The notes under the pieces were generated by a model. It made no database searches. It was not told where the DNA came from and worked only from the letters and a program-made list of their open reading frames with translations. Of a stretch of 64,000 nucleotides of DNA, positions 18,747 through 26,355 are shown piece after piece. Within the stretch, counting starts at the first letter, position 1; every line of letters begins with the position of its first letter. Both the position numbers and the translations under genes were made by a program. The stretch spans positions 18,988-82,987 of the forward strand of contig NZ_JAHESD010000018.1 in NCBI RefSeq assembly GCF_018598585.1. The letters run 5' to 3'. Source of the DNA: Chryseosolibacter indicum (GTDB lineage Bacteria > Bacteroidota > Bacteroidia > Cytophagales > Cyclobacteriaceae).

Positions 18747-20225
18747 ATGAAAACACCATCTCAGAAAATGTTAAATAAGTTAGGAGTGAAAGATCCTGTT
18801 CGGGATGAAATTATTAGCCCTGATGAACACCAGGGCCAGCAGAAAGAGAATGGACGCAGGGAGTTCTTTAAGAAATCTGCGCTGGGAGGGATGATGCTAA
18901 GTGGGTTTATGTTTAGTTCAATGGAAGATACCATTGCTCAATCTACATCAAAAGTTAACAGGAATTCGTCACCTTCTGATTTACGCATTACGGATATGCG
19001 ATATGCTGTTGTAATGAATGGCTATGCGCGGTGTCCTGTTATTCGTATTGATACGAATCAGGGAATTTATGGTCTTGGAGAAGTAAGAGACGGTGCCTCA
19101 TGGAGATATGCAATGTTTTTAAAGAGCCGTATTGTTGGGATGAACCCTTGTAATGTAGAAATGATCTTTAAGCGCATAAAACAATTTGGTTTTCATGGAA
19201 GGCAAGGTGGCGGCGTATGTGGTGTTGAAATGGCGTTGTGGGATCTTGCCGGAAAGGCGTATAACGTTCCTTGCTACCAGCTCCTTGGAGGAAAGTACAG
19301 GGATAAAGTTCGTTTATATGCAGATACACCGGAAGGTGAAAATGAAGCAGATTTTGTGGCGCGAATTAACCGACGTCTTAACGAAGAAGGATTTACCTTT
19401 ATGAAAATGGATTTCGGTATTGAATTACTGAAGGGCATACCTGGAACAACAAGCAATAGCAACTTTTGGGATATTGGACGGCAATGGACAAATGAACCAA
19501 TGACATATGGAGGAACAGAGCATCCTTTTACCCAGGTTCAAATAACTGACAAAGGCCTCGATATCCTTACACAACGTATTGCGTTGGTCCGTGAAAAGAT
19601 GGGTTATGAGATTCCGTTAGCGTCTGACCATTACGGCCATTTTGATCATAACAATGCCATACGTCTCGGCAGGGCAGTAGAGAAATACCGCCTTGCCTGG
19701 CTTGAAGATTTGATTCCCTGGAAATTTACGGATCAATGGAGACAGATTACCGATGCTATTGAAACACCAACGTTAACAGGTGAAGATATTTATCTGAAAG
19801 AAGAATTTATCAAGCTTATTGATACGCACGCAGTAGATATTGTTCATCCTGATCTTGCTACTTCGGGTGGCCTTCTCGAAACCAAGAAAATCGGGGATTA
19901 CGCCGAGGAAAGGGGCGTTGCCATGGCAATGCACTTTGCAGGAACTCCAGTGTCATTTATGGCCAATGTACATTGCGCAGCAGCAACACAAAATTTTATG
20001 GCACTCGAGCATCACTCGGTAGACGTGGATTACTGGATGAATCTGGTGAAAACGAAAAAGCCGATGGTTGAAAAAGGATTTGCTATTGTTCCTGAAAGTC
20101 CAGGCCTTGGTGTAGAGCTAAATGATGAAGTAGTAAAGGCGCATCTTGATCCTGAGAATAAAAATTATTTTGCGCCAACACCTGAGTGGGATAAAGATCG
20201 TTCATGGGACAGACTATGGAGTTAA
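18747..20225 (+). CDS. Tat-exported enolase-superfamily enzyme (mandelate racemase/sugar-acid dehydratase type)
   Basis: 492 residues. After an unusually long N-terminal stretch a twin-arginine signal follows (Arg37-Arg38 in GRREFFKKSALGG). The capping domain and modified barrel follow, with metal ligands Asp294 (SDHYGH), Glu320 (WLEDLIPW) and Glu346 (TGEDIY) and a probable catalytic His396 (MAMHFAG). The second-strand motif is Lys220-x-Asp222, not the K-x-K of mandelate racemase, and the D-x-H of galactonate and mannonate dehydratases reads D-H-Y here, so the subgroup is uncertain. The likely reaction is dehydration of a sugar acid to a 2-keto-3-deoxy acid. It sits between the RraA-like gene and the transporter gene, on the same strand. 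Confidence 0.85.
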   Translation: MKTPSQKMLNKLGVKDPVRDEIISPDEHQGQQKENGRREFFKKSALGGMMLSGFMFSSMEDTIAQSTSKVNRNSSPSDLRITDMRYAVVMNGYARCPVIRIDTNQGIYGLGEVRDGASWRYAMFLKSRIVGMNPCNVEMIFKRIKQFGFHGRQGGGVCGVEMALWDLAGKAYNVPCYQLLGGKYRDKVRLYADTPEGENEADFVARINRRLNEEGFTFMKMDFGIELLKGIPGTTSNSNFWDIGRQWTNEPMTYGGTEHPFTQVQITDKGLDILTQRIALVREKMGYEIPLASDHYGHFDHNNAIRLGRAVEKYRLAWLEDLIPWKFTDQWRQITDAIETPTLTGEDIYLKEEFIKLIDTHAVDIVHPDLATSGGLLETKKIGDYAEERGVAMAMHFAGTPVSFMANVHCAAATQNFMALEHHSVDVDYWMNLVKTKKPMVEKGFAIVPESPGLGVELNDEVVKAHLDPENKNYFAPTPEWDKDRSWDRLWS

Positions 20226-20280
20226 CAAGTTTTACATCTGCGCTTCATCATTTATTATGAGTGTTTAACATACAACTTAA

Positions 20281-21393
20281 ATGAACGGAACATATAGAAC
20301 CTGGTATATAGCTGCTATTGTATTCTTACTTGCCTACATTCTTGTTACCATGCAGGCGCATCATGCATATGCAGGATGGTTACTGATGTTATTTTTTGTT
20401 TCCCTGGCGTTGGCTTTCCGAGGCAATGAAATATTGAAAGGCTACTCGTACACAATAATGATTTTTGCAGCGGTAAGTCTTTCAATGTATTATCCGCAAT
20501 ATTTCATTCAGATCGGTAGCTTTAAATTCTCAACCTTAATTGTACCGCTTCTGCAACTCATTATGTTTGGTATGGGAGCAGCGCTAAGCTGGAAAGATTT
20601 TGAAGGCGTGCTTCATATGCCAAAAGGCGTATTGCTGGGTATTGTTTGTCAATATTCTATCATGCCTTTTGTAGGGTGGGGGCTTACCAAACTTTTTAGT
20701 TTTCCTGCCGAGGTAGCCGCAGGAATTATTCTTGTAGGCAGTTGCCCGAGTGGTTTGGCCTCCAATGTGATGTCATACCTTGCAAGAGCAAATTTAGCGC
20801 TCTCTGTTACACTTACTGCTATCGCCACATTAATGGCCCCGATAATGACACCTTTCTATATGAACTTGCTGGCGGGACAATATGTAGAAGTAGATTTCTG
20901 GGCAATGGTATGGGATATAACTAAAATCATAATCATACCTGTAGGAGCAGGGTTAATCTTCAATCACTTCCTTCATGGAAGGTTTAAGGCATTGGATAAA
21001 GTGATGCCACTGGTATCGATGATCAGTATCGCGCTAATCATCGTAGTTATAACTTCTGCCGGAAGAGATGGATTGCTAACCGTAGGACCTTTGTTGATCC
21101 TGGCTACGTTTATTCATAATACATCAGGTTATGTATTAGGGTACTGGAGTGGGCGGCTCTTCAGAATGGCAGAAAAAGATTGTAGAACTATAGCGATTGA
21201 AGTAGGATTGCAGAACGGCGGGCTCGCATCAGGGTTAGCTTTAGCCATGGGTAAACTTGCTACCGTTGGCCTCGCACCTGCAGTTTTTGGTCCTACCATG
21301 AACATCACGGGTTCGTCACTTGCACTTTGGTGGCGCAGCAGGCCCCCGGCTGATGAACCTAGCAAAACAACCGTGGCTCCTCAGGCTTTATAA
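20281..21393 (+). CDS. BASS-family (bile acid:sodium symporter-like) transporter
   Basis: 370 residues with about ten hydrophobic segments. The conserved BASS segment GIILVGSCPSGLASNVMSYL (about 154-175) contains the discontinuous-helix sodium/substrate motif, and a second crossover EVGLQNGGLASGLAL lies near 304-318; both repeats are typical. The family moves organic anions, including pyruvate, 2-oxo acids and ketopantoate in characterised members, with sodium or protons. In this setting I infer import of an acid produced in the periplasm by the two preceding exported enzymes. It starts 55 bases after the enolase-family gene, and a strong terminator follows. Confidence 0.85.
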   Translation: MNGTYRTWYIAAIVFLLAYILVTMQAHHAYAGWLLMLFFVSLALAFRGNEILKGYSYTIMIFAAVSLSMYYPQYFIQIGSFKFSTLIVPLLQLIMFGMGAALSWKDFEGVLHMPKGVLLGIVCQYSIMPFVGWGLTKLFSFPAEVAAGIILVGSCPSGLASNVMSYLARANLALSVTLTAIATLMAPIMTPFYMNLLAGQYVEVDFWAMVWDITKIIIIPVGAGLIFNHFLHGRFKALDKVMPLVSMISIALIIVVITSAGRDGLLTVGPLLILATFIHNTSGYVLGYWSGRLFRMAEKDCRTIAIEVGLQNGGLASGLALAMGKLATVGLAPAVFGPTMNITGSSLALWWRSRPPADEPSKTTVAPQAL

Positions 21394-21415
21394 TGCGTTT
21401 TAAGCGCACTTCTTT

Positions 21416-21458
21416 AAAAGGGACGCTTGAGTATCAATTAAACGATGCGTCCCTTTTT
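21416..21458. terminator. Terminator after the BASS gene
   Basis: Perfect 11-base inverted repeat AAAAGGGACGC (21416-21426) and GCGTCCCTTTT (21447-21457) with a 20-base loop and a short T run (five T, 21454-21458). The A-rich left arm means it could also act on the opposite strand. Confidence 0.8.
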
Positions 21459-21607
21459 GCGCCCTTTAAACGGTATATATTCTGGTATGTAGTAGTCTTA
21501 AAAGAGGCCGACTTTATATCTCTACCTTAAGATCAAGCATTTGCCTAAGGAGTACGGTATTAAAGGTTGAAACACTAAATTTGATATATGAGGGGGCTGG
21601 CTGTCAA

Positions 21608-21745
21608 GTCTCCTCTAAGTCTCCTCTAACTCTCCTCTAAGTCTCCTCCAATACTTTCCCAATACTTTCAAAGACTTTTCCATACTTCCTAATACTTTGA
21701 GAAACGCTGAGTGCTTCAAATACTTTCAAGTACTTTGCAATGAAT
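21608..21745. repeat. 11-bp-period degenerate tandem array
   Basis: Four consecutive 11-bp units at 21608-21651 read GTCTCCTCTAA, GTCTCCTCTAA, CTCTCCTCTAA, GTCTCCTCCAA. The period continues more loosely with TACTTTCCCAA, TACTTTCAAAG and related pyrimidine-rich units (CATACTTCCTAATACTTTGA) to about 21745. The array lies between the convergent ends of the BASS and Gfo/Idh genes. Spacing equals one helical turn, so one DNA face carries every repeat. Neither unit length nor spacing fits CRISPR. Confidence 0.7.
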
Positions 21746-21765
21746 TACGGTATCAAAAGTAGTTA

Positions 21766-23130
21766 CTAAACCTTATTGGGATCAGGATGTTCCCAAGGCC
21801 CGCGATATGAACGTTTCAATAGGGCTGTTGCCTCTGCATCGCCGACTACCTGTTTCGTTTTAGGATCGTATACCAACGGTCTTCCCAGCTTCATGGACAA
21901 ATTAGCAAGAATGCAGGAAGCTGTAGAGATATGGCCTTCTTCAATATCGGCCACGGGCCTTCCCTTGTCTTCAATTGCTTTTAAGAAATTTAACATGTGC
22001 GCCCGTGTTGCAGGAGCAGCCTGTAATTCGATTCGTTCTTCTTTAAGATCTTCCGGATACTTTTCTTTCTCATACAAAACATCTTTATGGATTTTATTAC
22101 CATCACCGTCAGGAACAAAATCATACTTCATTGTACTTAGGGCAAGGGTTCCTTTATCTCCGTATATTTTAAGAGCCCAGGGGTATTCAGGATCTGCCGG
22201 TGTTCCCCAAGTTCTGTGTTGCCAAACGCAGTTCAATTCATCGTATTCAAAAACTGCCGTTTGCGTATCTGAGATATCGGAACTGCTTTCTTTTTGTACG
22301 TAGATACCCCCTGTTGATGTAATCCGTTTCGGCCAACCCAGGTTTAACAGCCAACGGGCAGCATCGAACATGTGAACGCACATATCGCCTACAATTCCAT
22401 TTCCATATTCAGTAAACGATCTCCATCTTCCATGAGGCAGACCATCAAAAGCTCTTAAAGGCGCGGGTCCTGTCCATAAGTCGAAGTCAAAAAAGTCAGG
22501 TACTGGCTCCTGATGCAGTTTGTTGTTTAACCGCATGTGGTAATAGCAACACATTTCTACATGAGATATTTTTCCTAACAGACCAGCATCGATAATATTT
22601 TGTTTGGCTTCAATCCAATGAGGTGTGCTTCTTCTTTGCAACCCTACCTGTACTACCCTGTTATATTTTCTTGCAGCAGCAAGCATTGCTTCGCCTTCTA
22701 TTACATCAACACTTATTGGTTTTTGAACATATACATGAGCTCCTGCTTTCATTGCTTCTATTGCTGTGAGTGCATGCCAATGGTCTGGTGTTCCTATCAG
22801 AACAATATCGAATTTATGGTTGGAGAGCATCTTTCTATAGTCGCTATACAACAAGGGTGTTTTAGAAAGACTCATTCGTTCTTTTACAAGGGCTCCTGCC
22901 TTGTTCAGCATGTTCTTATCAGGGTCGCATAGCGCAACTACTTCAACAGGCACCACTTGTATTAATCGAAACAGGTCGCTTTTGCCATACCAGCCACAGC
23001 CGATTAAACCCACTCTAATAGATTTTGCGGGATTAATTATATCAGTTCCATAGGCAGCGAACGTGGTTAACGCGAGGGAAGCTGTTGCGCCCTTTAGAAA
23101 AAGTCTTCTGTTGATATTGAAATCTCTCAT
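21766..23130 (-). CDS. Tat-exported Gfo/Idh/MocA-family oxidoreductase
   Basis: 454 residues with a twin-arginine signal (Arg8-Arg9 in NRRLFLKGATASL), then an N-terminal Rossmann fold with GLIGCGWYGKSD (nucleotide-binding glycines near residues 43-48) and the family motif VQKPISVDV, the lysine of which is the usual catalytic residue. The C-terminal alpha/beta domain carries GDMCVHMFDAARWL, whose histidine fits the family's substrate site. NAD(P) is presumably loaded before Tat export, as in glucose-fructose oxidoreductase. Substrate unknown; sugar or polyol oxidation is expected. It is convergent with the BASS gene and may share the locus's substrate. Confidence 0.87.
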   Translation of the reverse strand: MRDFNINRRLFLKGATASLALTTFAAYGTDIINPAKSIRVGLIGCGWYGKSDLFRLIQVVPVEVVALCDPDKNMLNKAGALVKERMSLSKTPLLYSDYRKMLSNHKFDIVLIGTPDHWHALTAIEAMKAGAHVYVQKPISVDVIEGEAMLAAARKYNRVVQVGLQRRSTPHWIEAKQNIIDAGLLGKISHVEMCCYYHMRLNNKLHQEPVPDFFDFDLWTGPAPLRAFDGLPHGRWRSFTEYGNGIVGDMCVHMFDAARWLLNLGWPKRITSTGGIYVQKESSSDISDTQTAVFEYDELNCVWQHRTWGTPADPEYPWALKIYGDKGTLALSTMKYDFVPDGDGNKIHKDVLYEKEKYPEDLKEERIELQAAPATRAHMLNFLKAIEDKGRPVADIEEGHISTASCILANLSMKLGRPLVYDPKTKQVVGDAEATALLKRSYRGPWEHPDPNKV

Positions 23131-23214
23131 GCTGTGAAATATATCTTAGGCGATAATATATGTTTAATAATATTGATGGGCAATGTTTTAATGTAAGATT
23201 CTGCATCTATGGAT

Positions 23215-23248
23215 ATATAAAAAAGGTCTGCGTTATAAGCGCAGACCT
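23215..23248 (-). terminator. Terminator of the beta-helix lipoprotein gene (minus strand)
   Basis: Perfect 9-base stem AGGTCTGCG (23224-23232)/CGCAGACCT (23240-23248), 7-base loop. Read on the minus strand it is followed by TTTTTT. It lies 25 bases past the stop of the minus-strand gene at 23274. Confidence 0.8.
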
Positions 23249-23273
23249 GGACTCGCAATAAAATTATACTTAC

Positions 23274-24665
23274 TTATTGAAGTTCATAAGCTCCGATGTC
23301 ATAAGCGGTGCCTTTTAAACGTGGCTTCTGAATATAATCTACAGGAATATTTAATGTAGAGATGCTTGTGCCTTTATTAACAACAGGAGAAGAACTTGTG
23401 AGCGCAAAATTATCACTGGAAGGGCTCGCAAATTTTAGAGAGCTAATGTCCCTCGTCTGGTAGTTGTTCAGCATTTTTACAGGCACTGCTTTGCTAAGTA
23501 AAAAGATAAAAGCCTTCTCGCCATTTTTTGCATAAGCACCTGGATTAACAATCAGGTTGTTATAAACATAGTTCATCTTTACTTCATCTGCATAGATACG
23601 GATTCCATTACCACCCGGATTTATTATCGTGTTATTAACGAAATGAAAACCTGCGCCTATGCTGCGATCTTCACAGAAGATCCCATCTTCACCAGCGTTT
23701 ATTATTACGTTGTCATGTACAAAGTTTTGAGGGTTACCGATAATCATAACCGCATTGCCTTTGCCACCTTTAATGAAGTTGCCGTAAAACTTGCCAATGC
23801 CTGCTTCGCTAAATTGTACACCGTGATTCTGATACAATTCATTTTTAACCCCGTAGTTGTAAATCTTATTATTATATACTTCAGAGCCCGATGGTGTTGA
23901 GCCTACCTGGATGGCTTCCCAACCAGAGTTCCTCACCACGTTATTATATATTTTGAGTCCTTCAATAGGGTGAGGATAACGTACTCCGCAAGAAGTATTA
24001 ACGCCCTTGCTCCAAAATGTATGACCTACATAAAATCCTTCTCCTTGTGTATCATGAACATAATTATCGTGAAGACGAACATCTTTCATAACGAAGTTAC
24101 CACGAATAGTAGCATCATCACAACTTGGATCTGTCTTCGCCATAATTCCGGAGAAACCCGAATTGGCAACTTCAACATGATCAAACTCAACATTGGTAGT
24201 TAAGTATTCAAGGGTAACGCTATGGTGACCACCATTTACTTTAATTCCATAAGTAGTTCCGGTACCTCCTGTGATTCTGAAGAACGAGCTAAGCTGTGTT
24301 TTTATACCAAAGTATGTTCCAGTTCCATTTATAGTAACCGTGCCACCACAGTTTTTTATAACAACAGGAGCTGATGCAGTTCCTCTGATGTTTTTAAATA
24401 CAATATTTCCGTATGTTGCCCCACCTTTCAAGCAAATTACATTACCTGGTTTTATACCTAAGGTTTTCCCGTCAACAGTACTTGTCTTTGTCGATACGGG
24501 AACGGTATAAGTACAACCACAGTCATTGGTTGCAGTTGCTGAAATAGTAGGGTCATTAATCTCGTCCTGTGGGAGAACCTCTTCGTCATTGCATTGGGAA
24601 AACAAAAATGTGATACACACGAGTATTGCACTCATGAAGCGATTTACGTTGAGATGTTTTAGCAT
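23274..24665 (-). CDS. Right-handed parallel beta-helix lipoprotein, possible polysaccharide lyase
   Basis: 463 residues with a lipoprotein signal (lipobox near Cys25, LFSQC). An N-terminal region has GKTLGIKPGNVICLKGG, followed by successive short beta-helix rungs (about 100-420; NYVHDTQGEGFYVGHTF, VYNNKIYNYG, NFVHDNVIINAGEDGIF, FHFVNNTIINPGGNGIRIY) with the regular N-x-I/V asparagine ladder pattern. Many proteins of this fold are pectate, alginate or chondroitin lyases, but I cannot identify a catalytic triad. Surface attachment near the SusCD/sugar-acid genes is consistent with generating uronate-type ligands. It lies upstream of the Gfo/Idh gene on the same strand but is separated by a terminator. 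Confidence 0.75.
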   Translation of the reverse strand: MLKHLNVNRFMSAILVCITFLFSQCNDEEVLPQDEINDPTISATATNDCGCTYTVPVSTKTSTVDGKTLGIKPGNVICLKGGATYGNIVFKNIRGTASAPVVIKNCGGTVTINGTGTYFGIKTQLSSFFRITGGTGTTYGIKVNGGHHSVTLEYLTTNVEFDHVEVANSGFSGIMAKTDPSCDDATIRGNFVMKDVRLHDNYVHDTQGEGFYVGHTFWSKGVNTSCGVRYPHPIEGLKIYNNVVRNSGWEAIQVGSTPSGSEVYNNKIYNYGVKNELYQNHGVQFSEAGIGKFYGNFIKGGKGNAVMIIGNPQNFVHDNVIINAGEDGIFCEDRSIGAGFHFVNNTIINPGGNGIRIYADEVKMNYVYNNLIVNPGAYAKNGEKAFIFLLSKAVPVKMLNNYQTRDISSLKFASPSSDNFALTSSSPVVNKGTSISTLNIPVDYIQKPRLKGTAYDIGAYELQ

Positions 24666-24935
24666 TAAAAGAATTTTGATTTGATGATGATTATTTTGCA
24701 GCCGTTAATGTGGGGTTTCTGTTCTATGTAATCTTCATAGATTAATTTTTTTTCGAATAATAGTGTGCTAACGCCTTAATGATAAACTTTAGTTCGCTAA
24801 AAGATAATGGCACCGGTAAACAACAGAATATATCGATGAAAGTAGCAACCAGAGCAAGCAGGTATTGTTAAGCCGTGCTAATAATTAGTATGTAATGCTT
24901 GGGAAGTGGTAAGCACAGGGAGAAACGGCAATACC

Positions 24936-24974
24936 GAAAAATAACAGGACTCCTAAGGGTTGCTTAGAAGTCCT
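24936..24974 (-). terminator. Terminator of the RND efflux operon (minus strand)
   Basis: A 12-base stem with one mismatch (AGGACTCCTAAG, 24946-24957; CTTAGAAGTCCT, 24963-24974) with GGTTG loop. On the minus strand it is followed by GTTATTTTT. It sits 44 bases after the TolC-like stop. The remainder of 24666-25017 shows no gene. Confidence 0.75.
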
Positions 24975-25017
24975 TTGACTAAAAGGGAGTGTTTAGTCAA
25001 CTCACTGATTAATGTAA

Positions 25018-26346
25018 CTATAATTCAATTTTTCCTTTGATTTTATCAAGGGCTATACTTGCAGCCAGATAGTCATACACTGCTTCAAGGTAATTTGATT
25101 GAGCCGTAGATAGAGCCAACTCAGCATCAGTTAATTCAAGCCTGGATGAAATGCCACTCTTGTATCTATATTGTATGATATTGTAACTGACTTTTGCCGT
25201 CTGTTGAACAATAGCTGTATTCTCGACCCTGAGTGACGATTCCCGGAGGTTGGCTATAGCCTGATGAACCTGAGCTGTAAGTTGCGCTTGTTTGTTTTGC
25301 ACCAACAATTGTGACTGATCTCTTTCAATTCTTGCCTGCTTTACCTTTGCCTGTGTACTAAATCCCGCAAATAGTGGCACTGACAATTGTAAACCGACAT
25401 AAGATGACGAAGGATAATGTGCGTTCGAGTATTCAAAATCATTCGTTTGACTTTGAATCTGATATTGAGCAACGAGCGAAAGCGTAGGCTTGCGAAGGGC
25501 AGAGGATACCTTAATCTGTTGCCTTTCAATTTGTTCTTGGAGTTTTAGTAACTGCAATTCCGGATTGTTCAGCCGTACATCTTCAAGCACCTGCTGCTCA
25601 CTTTCATTGGGTATTGATGTAGGAACGGTAAGAGAATCGGTCAATGTAAAATCTGCTAATGAATCTACACCAATCAAAGCCTTGAGTTCCAGTTTAGCCG
25701 TCTCTGAAAGAAAGGAAAGCTTAACAAGATCAGGTTCAAGATTCTTTACAGATGTATAGGCTCTCAAAGTGTCTACCCGCAACCCTTTTCCCTGTATAAA
25801 CAGCGACCGTGAATCTTGCAGTACGCGTTTGTTCCGGTTGATGCTTTCCTGTTGCAGACGGATTCTTTCCTGCAATACAAGAATCTGGAGATAACGGGTT
25901 TTAATTTGTGACAGTATGTCTAACTGCTTTGCTTTTGCTGCAACCACTTTATGCTGCAGTTGAATCTGCGCTTCATGAAGGGCAGGAAAAGCCATGGGAT
26001 TAAAGAGGGGCTGAACAGCTGAAACGTAAGTGCTTAGCTGATCTTTTCCTCCAAATCTTCCGTACGGTATTTTTCCACCTTCTGCATTTGTGCCAAATCC
26101 AAAGAAAGCGGGAAGATCAAAATAATGATTAGCAAGCGCATTAGCAGAGACAGAAGGAAGTAAAAAACTTCGCGCTATGGTGCGTTGTTGCTGCGCTCTT
26201 TCTATTTCGAGCTGACTTGCTTTTAACTCAGGGTTATTTGAAGAAGCCAGTGTCAATGCATCAGCCAGCGACAAATTTTGACCTTGTGTGTTATTGCTTA
26301 ATAAAAATGCAAGTACAGCCAGGATCAGATATGTTCTAGAGTTCAT
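25018..26346 (-). CDS. TolC-family outer-membrane efflux protein
   Basis: 442 residues: signal peptide (1-22, ending NTQGQ), then two repeats of long coiled-coil helices and short barrel strands typical of TolC. Marks include LSLADALTLASSNNPELKAS at the start, an NPELQLLKLQEQIERQQIKV repeat near the middle and a C-terminal YKSGISSRLELTDAELAL segment. It provides the outer-membrane channel for the RND pump encoded just upstream; nine bases separate the permease stop from this ATG. Last gene of the operon adaptor-permease-channel. Confidence 0.93.
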   Translation of the reverse strand: MNSRTYLILAVLAFLLSNNTQGQNLSLADALTLASSNNPELKASQLEIERAQQQRTIARSFLLPSVSANALANHYFDLPAFFGFGTNAEGGKIPYGRFGGKDQLSTYVSAVQPLFNPMAFPALHEAQIQLQHKVVAAKAKQLDILSQIKTRYLQILVLQERIRLQQESINRNKRVLQDSRSLFIQGKGLRVDTLRAYTSVKNLEPDLVKLSFLSETAKLELKALIGVDSLADFTLTDSLTVPTSIPNESEQQVLEDVRLNNPELQLLKLQEQIERQQIKVSSALRKPTLSLVAQYQIQSQTNDFEYSNAHYPSSSYVGLQLSVPLFAGFSTQAKVKQARIERDQSQLLVQNKQAQLTAQVHQAIANLRESSLRVENTAIVQQTAKVSYNIIQYRYKSGISSRLELTDAELALSTAQSNYLEAVYDYLAASIALDKIKGKIEL

Positions 26347-26355
26347 GGTTATTTC

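Noticed and set aside
21608..21745. Possible CRISPR array
   Set aside because: Units are 11 bp with no spacers; no cas genes nearby.
21776..22303. 175-residue plus-strand frame opposite the Gfo/Idh gene
   Set aside because: Shadow of a strongly supported minus-strand gene; no motif of its own.
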